Assembly (NCBI RefSeq): GCF_003287405.1
Contig: NZ_PRLD01000006.1
Span: 62,001-126,000 of the forward strand
Length of the DNA stretch: 64,000 nt
Reading direction: 5' to 3'
Source of the DNA: Faecalibacterium prausnitzii
GTDB taxonomy: Bacteria > Bacillota > Clostridia > Oscillospirales > Ruminococcaceae
The position numbers were made by a program, and so were the translations under genes. Shown here piece by piece: positions 8,397 to 16,921 of the stretch (within the stretch, counting starts at the first letter, position 1; the number at the start of each line of letters is the position of its first letter). The notes beneath the pieces were generated by a model. It saw nothing but the letters and a program-made list of their open reading frames with translations. It was not told the DNA's origin and did no database searches.

Positions 8397-9236
8397 TTAC
8401 AGCTCCGCGCTGGCGCGGCGGGTCACATGACAGGAAACATTCACAGCCACCGGCAGACCCGCCACATGGGTGGGCATCTGCTCAATGGCAAGGCCAAGGC
8501 AGGTGGTCTTGCCGCCAAAGCCCTGCGGGCCAATGCCCAGTGCATTGATGGCGGCAAGCAGCTCCTGCTCCAGCTGCGCGTAGTAGGGGTCGGGGTTGGG
8601 GATGTCCAACGGGCGCAGCAGCGCCTTTTTGGCAAGATACGCCACCTTGTCAAAGCTGCCGCCCACGCCGATGCCCAGCACGATGGGCGGGCAGGGGTTG
8701 GAGCCCGCCAGCTTTACGGTATCCACCACGAACTTTTTAAAGCCCTCCACGCCGTCGGCGGGCTTGAGCATCTGGATGCGGCTCATGTTCTCGCTGCCAA
8801 AGCCCTTGGGTGCCACCGTGATGCGGCAGCCCTCGCCGTCCACCAGATGCACCGTGATAGCCGCCGGGGTGTTATCGCCGGTGTTGCCCCGGCGCAGCGG
8901 GTCGGCCACGATGCTCTTGCGCAGGTAGCCGTCCGTATAGCCCCGTCGCACGCCCTCGTGGATGGCGGCTTCAAAGCTGCCGTCAATGTGCACATCCGTG
9001 CCCAGTTCCACGAACACGCAGGCCATGCCGGTGTCCTGACAGATGGGCAGGTCTTTTTCCTTTGCGGCGCTAAGGTTCGACCACAGCAGGTCTAACGTGT
9101 TCTTTGCCAGCGGCCACGGCTCTTCCTCCCGGGCTTTTTCCAGCGCGGCCTGCACGTCCTGCGGCAGCTGGGTGTTGGCCTTGATGCAGAGCCGCGCCAC
9201 CGTATCCGTAATGCTCTGTGCGGAGATCGTTCTCAT
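8397..9236 (-). CDS. Class I fumarate hydratase, alpha subunit
   Basis: 279 residues, matching the N-terminal/alpha type domain of [4Fe-4S] fumarases. Cysteines that could bind the cluster lie in ICQDTGMAC, NPCPPIVLGIGVGG and TTCLGLAIE. The GIGVGGSFD segment is characteristic. It works with the beta subunit encoded next, converting fumarate to malate and back. It starts 15 bases after the malic enzyme stop codon, so translation is probably coordinated. The enzyme is expected to be oxygen-sensitive, in keeping with a strict anaerobe. Confidence 0.93.
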   Translation of the reverse strand: MRTISAQSITDTVARLCIKANTQLPQDVQAALEKAREEEPWPLAKNTLDLLWSNLSAAKEKDLPICQDTGMACVFVELGTDVHIDGSFEAAIHEGVRRGYTDGYLRKSIVADPLRRGNTGDNTPAAITVHLVDGEGCRITVAPKGFGSENMSRIQMLKPADGVEGFKKFVVDTVKLAGSNPCPPIVLGIGVGGSFDKVAYLAKKALLRPLDIPNPDPYYAQLEQELLAAINALGIGPQGFGGKTTCLGLAIEQMPTHVAGLPVAVNVSCHVTRRASAEL

Positions 9237-9251
9237 GCCTGTGTCCTCCGC

Positions 9252-10424
9252 TTACAGCCGTGCCACGCCGGTCTCGCGGGCAGCTTTTGCCACGGCATTT
9301 GCCACAGCTTCGGCCACGCGGGGGTCGAACGCGCCGGGGATGATGTTCTCCTCGCTGCGGTCTGCATCGGTGATAAGGTCTGCAATGGCGTAGGCAGCGG
9401 CCAGCTTCATCTCATTGTTGATATCCCGGGCGCGGACGCTGAGCGCGCCCTTGAACAGGCCGGGGAAGCACAGCACGTTGTTGACCTGATTGGGGAAGTC
9501 GCTGCGGCCGGTGGCCATCACCCGCACGCCGCCGGCCTTGGCTTCATCCGGCATGATCTCCGGGGTGGGGTTTGCCATGGCAAAGACGATGGCGTCCTTG
9601 TTCATGGTCTTGCACAGCTCAGTGGTCAGGATGCCGGGGCGGGACACACCGATGAACACGTCTGCACCCTCCAGCGCTTCCTTCAGGCCGCCCTTGATCT
9701 GGCGGGGGTTGGTCACCTCGCCCAGCCAGTTCTTGTGGGCTTCGGCGCTGTTGCAGCCCTTGTACAGAGTGCCGAACTGATCCACCGCCACGATGTCCTT
9801 GGCACCGGCGGTCATGAGCATCTTGATGATGGCGGTACCGGCTGCGCCGGGGCCGTTCAGGACGATGTGCACGTCCTCCATCTTCTTATTCACCACGCGC
9901 AGGGCGTTGATGAGAGCAGCGGTGACCACGATAGCCGTGCCGTGCTGGTCGTCGTGGAACACGGGGATGTCCAGCTCCCGCTCCAGGGTCTCCTCGATCT
10001 CGAAGCACTCCGGGCTCTTGATATCCTCCAGATTGATGCCGCCAAAGGTGGGCGCGATGGCCTTGCAGGCAGCAATGACGCTGGCAGCGTCGTGGGCGTC
10101 GATGCAGATGGGGAAGGCGTCCACGCCGCCGAACTCCTTGAACAGCACAGCCTTGCCCTCCATGACCGGCAGACCGGCTTCCGGGCCGATATCGCCCAGA
10201 CCCAGCACGGCAGTGCCGTTGGAGACAACGGCCACCATGTTGCCCTTGAAGGTGTACTTATACACATCGTCGGGGTTTTCCTTGATCTTGCGGCAGGGCT
10301 CGGCCACACCGGGGGTGTAGGCGGTGGACAGGTCGTCGCGGGTGGCGACTTCCACCTTGCTCACGATGCCCACCTTTCCCTTGTGGGTCTCGTGCATTTC
10401 CAGAGCTGCTTTATTGTAATCCAT
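9252..10424 (-). CDS. NAD(P)-dependent malic enzyme
   Basis: 390 residues, the length of the short bacterial malic enzymes. Visible motifs are YTPGVAEPCRKI, NGTAVLGLGDIGP, the EGKAVLFKEFGGVDAFP metal/malate site, and a Rossmann glycine motif NGPGAAGTAI near residue 190. It oxidatively decarboxylates malate to pyruvate, or runs in reverse. First gene of an operon with the two fumarase subunits, so the trio links pyruvate, malate and fumarate. GGAGG lies eight bases before the ATG. Cofactor preference (NAD or NADP) cannot be decided by eye. Confidence 0.93.
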   Translation of the reverse strand: MDYNKAALEMHETHKGKVGIVSKVEVATRDDLSTAYTPGVAEPCRKIKENPDDVYKYTFKGNMVAVVSNGTAVLGLGDIGPEAGLPVMEGKAVLFKEFGGVDAFPICIDAHDAASVIAACKAIAPTFGGINLEDIKSPECFEIEETLERELDIPVFHDDQHGTAIVVTAALINALRVVNKKMEDVHIVLNGPGAAGTAIIKMLMTAGAKDIVAVDQFGTLYKGCNSAEAHKNWLGEVTNPRQIKGGLKEALEGADVFIGVSRPGILTTELCKTMNKDAIVFAMANPTPEIMPDEAKAGGVRVMATGRSDFPNQVNNVLCFPGLFKGALSVRARDINNEMKLAAAYAIADLITDADRSEENIIPGAFDPRVAEAVANAVAKAARETGVARL

Positions 10425-10450
10425 TTAATTTTCCTCCGTTACGGTTCGCA

Positions 10451-10640
10451 TCCTCGCCCTCTCCGTCTGCTCACTGCGTTCGCATCCACCTCCCCCAAAG
10501 TGGGAGGCCTTGGCAGTCCACGCAAACTTTCTGGTTTTGCCAAGGGCTCTCCCTTTGAGGAAAGACTTCCCCCGCTCCGGGGGAAGATGTCGCGCAGCGA
10601 CAAAAGGGGGGATCTGTCACCGCAGGTGACTGAGAGGGCG
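10451..10640. repeat. Family B palindromic element, copy B2 (long form)
   Basis: Between the divergent malic enzyme and foldase genes. It starts CTCGCCCTCTCCGTC and ends GGTGACTGAGAGGGCG. It has the usual hairpins plus an added GACTTCCCCC/GGGGGAAG hairpin, GTCGCGCAGCGAC and GTCACCGCAGGTGAC. The same added module recurs in copy B11. Confidence 0.8.
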
Positions 10641-10857
10641 CACTCATACAGTTTTATTGTAACAGAACCGCCCGGGTATTTCCACCGGTTTTGCGGCATT
10701 TCCCGTCCCAAAGCGGGCAAAAGTGATACCTGTGCCGGGCGGCATTTGTGGAATTTTAGCAAAAATCTTTTCTTTTCGCATTTTTCCGTTATAATAGTAA
10801 GGTATGATATTTGCATTCTCCGTGAAAACGGTCTGCTATTTTTAGGAGGTATCTCTT

Positions 10858-12021
10858 TTGAAACGCATTACCAAGATCCTGTTGTGTGTGCTGTGCGCGG
10901 TGGCTGCTGTGCTGTGCGTAGCTGCGGCCTGCTTTATGCTGCTCAAAAAGCAGGGCAGCACCACGGCATCCTCTGCCGCATCCGGCGCAAGCGTGTCCAT
11001 CTACGGCAAGGTGTCGGATTTCGATTATTCCAGCTTCGATTACTCCGAGGGACTGGACGATAACGGCCACTGGACCGGCATCCGCGCACTGGACTATGTG
11101 ACCTTGCCGGATGATGTATCCGCGCTGCCGCTTTCTAAGGCAGACATCGAGCCCACCGAGACCGAGATCCAGACTCAGATCGACACTTTGCTGAACCAGT
11201 ACGCCACCACCCAGAACATCACCGGCCGGGCAGCCCAGAGCGGCGACACTGTGAACATCGACTATTCCGGCGCGGTGGATGGCGTAGCCTTTACCGGCGG
11301 CACCGCCACCGGCTATGACCTGACGCTGGGCAGCCACACCTTCATTGACGGCTTCGAGGATCAGATCATCGGCCACAATATCGGTGACACCTTTGATGTG
11401 ACTGTTACCTTCCCGGAGGGCTACGGCGACTCCACCGACGCCGAGGGCAACACCATCACCCTCAGCGGCAAGGAAGCCGTGTTCAGCGTGACACTGAACG
11501 CCATCACCCAGAGCGTTGTGCCCACCCTGACCGACGAGTGGGTGGAGACGAACTTTGCCGCCAGCGACGATCTGCACACCGCAGACGCCCTGCGCCAGTA
11601 CTTTGACAGCGCCCTGTACGCCAACAATCTGGACAACGCCGTGATGGACTATCTGCTCACGAACTCCACCTTTAAAGAAGTCCCCACCCAGATCACCAGC
11701 TACTACATCCGTATGTTCCTGAACTATCACTCTCAGCTTGCTACCCAGTACGGCATGGAGCTGGACGCCTACGCACAGGCCAAGGGCTACGCCGATGCCA
11801 ACGCGATGCTGGCAGATTCTGACGCCTACTTTGAGCATCTGGCCAAGCAGGATCTGGTCTTTCAGGCCATTGCGGAACAGCTGGATATCACCCCCACGCA
11901 GGAACAGATCGACAGTGCCAACAGCTCCTACGCCGACACCTACGGCGCACAGCGCAGTATGCTGAACGCTTTGCAGCTGGCGGTGCTGGACAAGGTTGAG
12001 GAAAGCGCAGTGCTTTCCTGA
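10858..12021 (+). CDS. Exported FKBP-type peptidyl-prolyl isomerase, trigger-factor-like
   Basis: 387 residues from a TTG start with AGGAGGT seven bases upstream and a TATAAT at 10790-10795. Residues 5-30 form a hydrophobic export segment with a possible lipobox ending at Cys25 (VAAAC). An FKBP domain follows (about residues 138-220: SGDTVNIDYSGAVDGVAFTG, FIDGFEDQIIGHNIGDTF). A helical C-terminal part (residues 225-387) resembles the trigger factor substrate-binding arm. The N-terminal ribosome-binding domain of cytosolic trigger factor is missing and a low-complexity Ser/Ala linker replaces it. The likely role is folding of secreted proteins at the membrane surface. Its 3' end is followed by repeat A3. 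Confidence 0.85.
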   Translation: MKRITKILLCVLCAVAAVLCVAAACFMLLKKQGSTTASSAASGASVSIYGKVSDFDYSSFDYSEGLDDNGHWTGIRALDYVTLPDDVSALPLSKADIEPTETEIQTQIDTLLNQYATTQNITGRAAQSGDTVNIDYSGAVDGVAFTGGTATGYDLTLGSHTFIDGFEDQIIGHNIGDTFDVTVTFPEGYGDSTDAEGNTITLSGKEAVFSVTLNAITQSVVPTLTDEWVETNFAASDDLHTADALRQYFDSALYANNLDNAVMDYLLTNSTFKEVPTQITSYYIRMFLNYHSQLATQYGMELDAYAQAKGYADANAMLADSDAYFEHLAKQDLVFQAIAEQLDITPTQEQIDSANSSYADTYGAQRSMLNALQLAVLDKVEESAVLS

Positions 12022-12040
12022 CAATGCACCTGCCGGGGCG

Positions 12041-12212
12041 TGAACGATTTTAATGCGCTCCGCTTCGCTCTGCGCATAGATAGCGGAAAAATTATTTTTA
12101 ATAGAGCAATGCCGGAGCGTCTGCGGACGCTCCGGCATTGCATTTTCACGGGAGGGGTCGTGGAGGAAAACGGCAGCTGCCGCGCCGCTTTCTGCGAAAG
12201 CGCGGCGCAGCG
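12041..12212 (+). repeat. Family A hairpin repeat, copy A3
   Basis: Complete copy starting 20 bases after the foldase stop. Hairpin 1 is ATGCGC (12053-12058) with GCGCAT (12072-12077). Hairpin 2 is the 16-bp GCAATGCCGGAGCGTC stem with loop TGCG (12106-12141), followed by ATTTTCACGGGAGGGGTCGT. Hairpin 3 is CGCCGCTTTC-TGC-GAAAGCGCGGCG (12184-12208). It has the orientation and position of a terminator for the foldase gene. Confidence 0.85.
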
Positions 12213-12223
12213 GGGGATAAAAC

Positions 12224-12354
12224 TCCCCCAGTCGCCTACGGCGACAGCCCCCTCTGAGATGGGGCCCTTGGCAAAACCGGAGACTTTCCCGCCATGCCAA
12301 AGGCTCCCTCCCAGAGGGAGCTGGCAAAACCGTCAGGTTTTGACTGAGGGAGTT
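12224..12354. repeat. Family B palindromic element, copy B3
   Basis: Begins CTCCCCCAGTCGCC and ends GACTGAGGGAG. It has hairpins GTCGCCTACGGCGAC, CTCCCTCCCAGAGGGAG and CAAAACCGTCAGGTTTTG. It is sandwiched between A3 and A4; 12355-12419 is a short unassigned spacer. Confidence 0.75.
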
Positions 12355-12419
12355 CAGCCGTCCCCTTGGGGAAGGTGGCTTGACGCGAAGCGGCAAGACG
12401 GAAGGGGTATCTCGGCATC

Positions 12420-12556
12420 TGCCGTTCCCCTTCACGACCCCATTCGTGAAAATGGGGTTCAGAAACGTCCGCAGGCGTTTCTGAACCCCGAAATTTAAAA
12501 AAATCTTTCCACTGATTATGCCCAGAGCAACGCGGAGCGCATTCTAAATCGTCCAA
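12420..12556 (-). repeat. Family A hairpin repeat, copy A4
   Basis: In minus orientation. Hairpin 2 is the GGGGTTCAGAAACG-type 16-bp stem with loop CGCA on the plus strand (12454-12489) and has one G-T wobble. Hairpin 1 is degenerate here (ATGCCC against GCGCAT). It lies just beyond the pgsA terminator. Confidence 0.8.
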
Positions 12557-12562
12557 CACAAC

Positions 12563-12600
12563 CAAAAAGGCCGCTGCACGGTGAGGTGCAGCGGCCTTTG
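12563..12600 (-). terminator. Rho-independent terminator of rimO-pgsA
   Basis: On the minus strand AAAGGCCGCTGCAC pairs with GTGCAGCGGCCTTT around CTCACC, ending in TTTTT. It starts 13 bases after the pgsA stop. Confidence 0.9.
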
Positions 12601-12612
12601 TTTTCCACATTT

Positions 12613-13212
12613 TTATTTTGCAGTGTTGATAAAGCTGCGGTTATCCCACAGGTACTTGATGCCGGAGATGGCGGTCACAGCAGCCACCAGCCAGCACAGG
12701 GCGATGGAGATCACCACCACGATGGAAACGCTTTCCACCGTGCCGCGGTAGCTCAGGGCAGTGCCGAAGAAATAGAAGATGATGCTCAGCATCTGCAGCA
12801 CGGTCTTTACCTTGCCCCACATATTGGCGGCGATGACCTTGCCGTCCTTGGCACCGGCGGCCACCATGCGCAGACCGGACACCGCAAACTCACGTGCCAG
12901 AATGATGCACAGCACCACGGGGCTGCACACACCATCCCGCAACATATAGATGAAGGCCACGGTGGTCAACAGCTTGTCAGCCAGCGGGTCGGCAAACTTG
13001 CCGAAATCGGTGACCATGTGCCACTTGCGTGCCAGATGGCCGTCCAGAAAGTCGGTGAAGCTGGCAGCGGCAAACACGATGCCTGCCAGCAGGTAGAAGG
13101 CGGCGTTGAATGTACCGTCCACGATGCCGTCCAGACCAGTCAGAGACACAAAGATCATGAACACCGGCACCAGAATGATGCGGGTCAGGGTAAGCTTATT
13201 GGGCAGATTCAT
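12613..13212 (-). CDS. pgsA: CDP-diacylglycerol--glycerol-3-phosphate 3-phosphatidyltransferase
   Basis: 199 residues with about four or five membrane segments. The CDP-alcohol phosphotransferase signature is complete: DFLDGHLARKWHMVTDFGKF followed by ADPLADK, with the conserved aspartates. It makes phosphatidylglycerol phosphate from CDP-diacylglycerol and glycerol 3-phosphate, the first step to phosphatidylglycerol and cardiolipin in the membrane. It starts 20 bases after the rimO stop, a pairing common in Firmicutes, and is closed by a strong terminator. Confidence 0.95.
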   Translation of the reverse strand: MNLPNKLTLTRIILVPVFMIFVSLTGLDGIVDGTFNAAFYLLAGIVFAAASFTDFLDGHLARKWHMVTDFGKFADPLADKLLTTVAFIYMLRDGVCSPVVLCIILAREFAVSGLRMVAAGAKDGKVIAANMWGKVKTVLQMLSIIFYFFGTALSYRGTVESVSIVVVISIALCWLVAAVTAISGIKYLWDNRSFINTAK

Positions 13213-13232
13213 AGGTTTTATCCTCCAATTCG

Positions 13233-14558
13233 TTATTTTACGACTGTACCATACAGATCGTAAAGGTCGCTGTCCTCTACCAGCACATCATAGAACTGGC
13301 CGGGGTACAGCGGTTCCTCGCTGGAAACGCAGACGCAGCCGTCCACCTCCGGCGCATCGCCGGTGGTGCGGCAGAGGTACAGGCCGTTTTCCTCGTCGAT
13401 GCCGTCACACAGAACGTGCACGGTCTGACCTACCTTTTCAGCCTGCTTCTGCGCCATGATGCCGGTCTGGATCTGCATCACCAGCTCGGCACGCTTGTCC
13501 TTGACCTCCTGCTCGATCTGGCCGTCCATCCGTGCCGCCACGGTGTTTTCCTCGGCGGAGTAGGCAAAGCAGCCCAGACGGTCGAACTGCACCTCCTTGA
13601 CAAAGTTGCACAGATCCTCGAACTGCTCCGCGGTCTCGCCGGGGAAGCCCGCGATCAGGGTGGTGCGCAGGGTGATGCCGGGGATCTCACGGCGCAGCTT
13701 GCCGATGACCTCCAGCAGTTCCGCACGGGTGGAGCGGCGGTTCATGTTCTTCAGGATGGTATCGTTGCAGTGCTGGATGGGCAGGTCGAGGTAGGGCACC
13801 ACCTTCTCGTTGCGCTTCATGGCGGCAATAAATTCATCGGTGATGCGCTCCGGGTAGGCGTACATGATGCGGATCCATTCCAGCCCCGGCACCTTGTTCA
13901 GCTTGTCCAGAAGCTCACAGATGCTGCCGGGCTTGCCCCAGTCCTCGCCGTAGGCGGTGGGGTCCTGCGCCACAACAATAAGCTCCTTCACGCCCTCACC
14001 GGCCAGCCAGCGGGCTTCGGCTACGCAGTCGGCCATATCGCGGCTGTGCAGCGGGCCACGGATGCCCGGGATAGCGCAGTAATGGCAGCGGTTGTTGCAG
14101 CCCTCAGCGATCTTTAAGTACGCATAGTGGGCGGGCGTGCCGATGACGCGCTTGCCGCCCAGCGGGAAGTCCTTTTTGGCACCGTAGCTTTCCAGATGGT
14201 TCTCCCCATGGAACAGCCGCTCCACGATGGTGTCAATGGCCTTGTTGGAGGCACAGCCTACAACGGCGTCCACCTCGGGGATCTCTTCCTCGATCTGGCT
14301 TCGGTAGCGCTCGGCCAAGCACCCGGTAACGATGACCTTCAGGTTCGGGTTCTGCTGCTTGTAGGCGCAGGCTTCCAGAATGTTTTCAATGGCTTCGGTC
14401 TTGGCGCTCTCGATAAAGCCGCAGGTGTTCACAAGGATGACATCTGCTTCGGCCAGATCGGCCACGGTCTCGTGCCCGGCAGACAGCAGGATGTGCACCA
14501 TCACATCCAGATCCACCTGATTTTTCGGACAGCCAAGGGAAATACACGCAATTTTCAT
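13233..14558 (-). CDS. rimO: Ribosomal protein S12 methylthiotransferase RimO
   Basis: 441 residues, standard length. The N-terminal UPF0004 domain has three cluster cysteines (SLGCPKN, VNTCGFI, TGCLAERY). The radical-SAM domain carries CNNRCHYCAIPGIRG (CxxxCxxC) near residues 146-160. A C-terminal TRAM domain covers about residues 375-441. It adds a methylthio group to an aspartate of ribosomal protein S12 using two iron-sulfur clusters. MiaB is the close relative; GCPKNQVD and PGIRGP favour RimO. First gene of the rimO-pgsA unit. Confidence 0.95.
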   Translation of the reverse strand: MKIACISLGCPKNQVDLDVMVHILLSAGHETVADLAEADVILVNTCGFIESAKTEAIENILEACAYKQQNPNLKVIVTGCLAERYRSQIEEEIPEVDAVVGCASNKAIDTIVERLFHGENHLESYGAKKDFPLGGKRVIGTPAHYAYLKIAEGCNNRCHYCAIPGIRGPLHSRDMADCVAEARWLAGEGVKELIVVAQDPTAYGEDWGKPGSICELLDKLNKVPGLEWIRIMYAYPERITDEFIAAMKRNEKVVPYLDLPIQHCNDTILKNMNRRSTRAELLEVIGKLRREIPGITLRTTLIAGFPGETAEQFEDLCNFVKEVQFDRLGCFAYSAEENTVAARMDGQIEQEVKDKRAELVMQIQTGIMAQKQAEKVGQTVHVLCDGIDEENGLYLCRTTGDAPEVDGCVCVSSEEPLYPGQFYDVLVEDSDLYDLYGTVVK

Positions 14559-14604
14559 AAGGGATGATACTCTCTTTCTCTTTTGAGGGATGCTTTTGAA
14601 TTTG

Positions 14605-14785
14605 ACGATTTAAGGATTTAAAATGCGCTCCGCGTTCGCTTTGCGCATATTCAGCGGAAGAACTATTTTAAATTTTGGGGTTCAGAAACGCCTGCGGGCG
14701 TTTCTGAACCCCATTTTCACGGATGGGGTCGTAACGGAAAACGGCATTTGCAACGCCGCTTTCTACGAAAGCGCGGCGCTGCGGT
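14605..14785 (+). repeat. Family A hairpin repeat, copy A5
   Basis: Complete copy. Hairpin 1 is ATGCGC (14623-14628) with GCGCAT (14643-14648). Hairpin 2 is GGGGTTCAGAAACGCC-TGCG-complement (14677-14712), followed by ATTTTCACGGATGGGGTCGT. Hairpin 3 is CGCCGCTTTC-TAC-GAAAGCGCGGCG. It opens a compound array A5-B4-C1-E1 in the rimO-recX gap (14559-15116). Confidence 0.85.
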
Positions 14786-14787
14786 TG

Positions 14788-14912
14788 GCGTCCTCGCCCT
14801 CTCAGTCACCTTTGGTGACAACTCTCCCAAAGGGAGAGCCCTTGGCTTGACGGGAAAGTTTCCGGGCGTGCCCGCTCCCCCGGGGGGAGCTGTCGCGCAG
14901 CGACTGAGGGGC
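14788..14912. repeat. Family B palindromic element, copy B4
   Basis: CTCGCCCTCTCAGTC at the left end and GCGACTGAGGGG at the right. Hairpins are GTCACCTTTGGTGAC, CTCTCCCAAAGGGAGAG, GCTCCCCCGGGGGGAGC and GTCGCGCAGCGAC. Confidence 0.8.
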
Positions 14913-14917
14913 TATAA

Positions 14918-15050
14918 ATCGGCGGAGCCGGAAAAAACGGTTAAAAGATCTTCACGCCGAACAGGCGTGAATCTTCAGTTTTTTCCGGTGTAGCCCACTT
15001 CTTTGGGGTTAAAAGGGGCGAGCAGCCCCTTTTTCGTGGCTCCAGCGCGT
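14918..15050. repeat. Family C repeat, copy C1, with partial D-like hairpin
   Basis: An outer stem CCGGAAAAAAC / GTTTTTTCCGG encloses an inner TTCACGCC-GAACA-GGCGTGAA hairpin. GTAGCCCACTTCTTT follows and then a short AGGGGC-GAGCA-GCCCCT hairpin. The same block recurs at 23191-23281 almost base for base. Confidence 0.75.
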
Positions 15051-15068
15051 CGAAATCGCTGGCACTTT

Positions 15069-15096
15069 TCTGGTTCTCTTTTGGTGTCAAAAGAGA
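15069..15096. repeat. Family E hairpin, copy E1
   Basis: GTTCTCTTTTG-GTGT-CAAAAGAGAAC is a perfect 11-bp hairpin lying 20 bases beyond the recX stop codon. An identical copy is at 23446-23472. Confidence 0.7.
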
Positions 15097-15116
15097 ACAT
15101 CTCCCGTCTACTGCCT

Positions 15117-15626
15117 CTACCCTTCCTCCTCCACCCTGCGGATGGCTTCTTTGATGACGGGGTAGGCAAAGCCGCGGCGCTGCAGCGCCGCCACCACAAG
15201 GTCGCGACGGCCGATGGCCAGCTTTTTGCGGTAGCGGCTGTCCACCAGCGCGGCGGCGGCTTCCAGCTCCGGGTCGTCGCCGCCGTCCTCCGGGGCGTAG
15301 ACCGCTTCCAGCGCACCTGCCACCTCGGCGGGGGCAAGCCCCTTCTGGCGCAGGCTCTGGGCGGCGGCGCGGCGGCTTTTGCGGGCAGCCAGCAGACTGT
15401 GCGCCCGTGCTTCGGCGTAGCGGGCATCGTTCACATAGTCCAGCTGCACCATCTCCGCCACAGCGGCGGCAGCGGCCTGCTCGGTATAGCGGCGGCAAAG
15501 CCGCTCATACAACATATTGGCAGAGACCTCCTGCCCGGCCAGCGTTTCCAGCGCACTCGCCCGCGCCTTGGCGGGGTCTGCACACTTTTCCGCATCCGGG
15601 CGGGGTCGGCGGCGGTAGAAGGCCAT
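15117..15626 (-). CDS. recX: Recombination regulator RecX
   Basis: 169 residues, matching the RecX family of three-helix repeats (LLYERLCRRYTEQAAAAAVAEM-type first repeat). RecX binds RecA filaments and limits RecA ATPase and strand exchange. The ATG immediately follows the TAA of recA with no spacing, and its ribosome site lies inside the recA 3' end (GGTGGAGGAC), so it is translationally coupled and kept below RecA level. Confidence 0.88.
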   Translation of the reverse strand: MAFYRRRPRPDAEKCADPAKARASALETLAGQEVSANMLYERLCRRYTEQAAAAAVAEMVQLDYVNDARYAEARAHSLLAARKSRRAAAQSLRQKGLAPAEVAGALEAVYAPEDGGDDPELEAAAALVDSRYRKKLAIGRRDLVVAALQRRGFAYPVIKEAIRRVEEEG

Positions 15627-16805
15627 TTAGTCCTCCACCATGATATCCAGCTCGCTCTCGCTGCTGCGGGCGGGTGCCTTGACCACCGGCTCTTTTGCGG
15701 CGGCAGGGTCGGCGGGCTTTTCCGCTGCGGCGGCTGCGGCGCGGCCGGCCGGACGGCGGGTGGCGTACAGCTTATCGGCGTTGGCGCGGATCTGACCCTC
15801 GATGTCATTGGCGATCTCGGGGTTATCCTTCAGGAACTGCTTGGCGTTGTCGCGGCCCTGACCCAGACGGATATCGCCGTAGTTGAACCATGCGCCGCTC
15901 TTCTGCACGATGCCCAGCTTGACGCCCACGTCAATGAGCTCGCTCATTTTGGAGATGCCCTCACCGAACATGATGTCGAACTCGGCTTCACGGAACGGCG
16001 GAGCCACCTTGTTCTTGACGATCTTGGCACGGGTGTGGTTGCCGATGAACTGACCGGAGGAGTCCTTCAGACCCTCCACGCGGCGGATGTCGATACGCAC
16101 CGAGGCGTAGTACTTCAGGGCGCGGCCGCCGGTGGTCACCTCCGGGTTGCCGTACATGACGCCCACCTTCTCACGCAGCTGGTTGATGAACACGCAGACC
16201 GTGTTGGTCTTGCCGATGACGCTGGTCAGCTTGCGCATGGCCTGACTCATCAGACGTGCCTGCAGACCCACATGGCTGTCGCCCATCTCGCCCTCGATCT
16301 CGGCGCGGGGCACCATGGCGGCTACCGAGTCCACTACGATGGCGTCGATGGCGCCGGAGCGCACCAGCGCTTCGCAGATCTCCATGGCCTGCTCGCCGGT
16401 GTCCGGCTGGCTGACCAGCAGGTTGTTGATATCCACGCCCAGCGCCTCGGCATAGGTGGGGTCCAGTGCGTGCTCAACGTCGATAAAGGCCACCTCGCCG
16501 CCCTTCTTCTGGGCTTCGGCAAGGATGTGCAGTGCCAGCGTGGTCTTACCGCTGGATTCCGGGCCGTACACCTCGATGATGCGGCCGCGCGGCACACCGC
16601 CCACGCCCAGCGCCAGATCCAGCCCCAGACTGCCGGTGGAAATGGCATCCACCTGCATGGAGGCGTTGTCGCCCAGCTTCATGACGGCACCCTTGCCGAA
16701 CTGCTTTTCGATCTGCGCCAGCGCCGTAGCCAGCGCGTCCTTCTTGGCTTCCGGCTCGGTCTTTTGGGTGGCCGGTGCAACGTTGTTGTTCTGATTTTTT
16801 GCCAT
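15627..16805 (-). CDS. recA: Recombinase RecA
   Basis: 392 residues. The core is intact: Walker [10 protein letters not shown] near residue 80, the [15 protein letters not shown] segment, and the L2 loop region of the filament. The C-terminal tail is extended and rich in Ala, Pro and Lys (about residues 340-392) and ends in acidic residues ([11 protein letters not shown]), a typical autoregulatory tail. It catalyses homologous strand exchange and LexA co-cleavage. A recA-recX operon is transcribed from the TTGTAA-16-TATACT promoter. No CGAAC-N4-GTTCG-type LexA box is visible upstream. Confidence 0.98.
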   Translation of the reverse strand: MAKNQNNNVAPATQKTEPEAKKDALATALAQIEKQFGKGAVMKLGDNASMQVDAISTGSLGLDLALGVGGVPRGRIIEVYGPESSGKTTLALHILAEAQKKGGEVAFIDVEHALDPTYAEALGVDINNLLVSQPDTGEQAMEICEALVRSGAIDAIVVDSVAAMVPRAEIEGEMGDSHVGLQARLMSQAMRKLTSVIGKTNTVCVFINQLREKVGVMYGNPEVTTGGRALKYYASVRIDIRRVEGLKDSSGQFIGNHTRAKIVKNKVAPPFREAEFDIMFGEGISKMSELIDVGVKLGIVQKSGAWFNYGDIRLGQGRDNAKQFLKDNPEIANDIEGQIRANADKLYATRRPAGRAAAAAAEKPADPAAAKEPVVKAPARSSESELDIMVED

Positions 16806-16868
16806 AGCCTGCTGCTCCTTTTATCCTTTGGGCCCGCAGAGGGCGGGCTGTCCTTCGCTTTCCTTCTT

Positions 16869-16896
16869 AGTATAACACAAAATCAAAATATTACAA
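16869..16896 (-). promoter_or_regulatory. Putative recA promoter
   Basis: Minus-strand TTGTAA, 16-base spacer, TATACT, with the ATG about 65 bases downstream. It lies in the AT-rich gap between prmC and recA. No Firmicutes-type LexA operator is seen around it. Confidence 0.6.
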
Positions 16897-16921
16897 CAAG
16901 AAGTTGTTTGTTTTTTCCAAT

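Noticed and set aside
10789-12435. 548-residue minus-strand open frame over the foldase gene
   Set aside because: Runs through repeats B3 and A3 and the antisense of a clear FKBP gene. No ribosome site.
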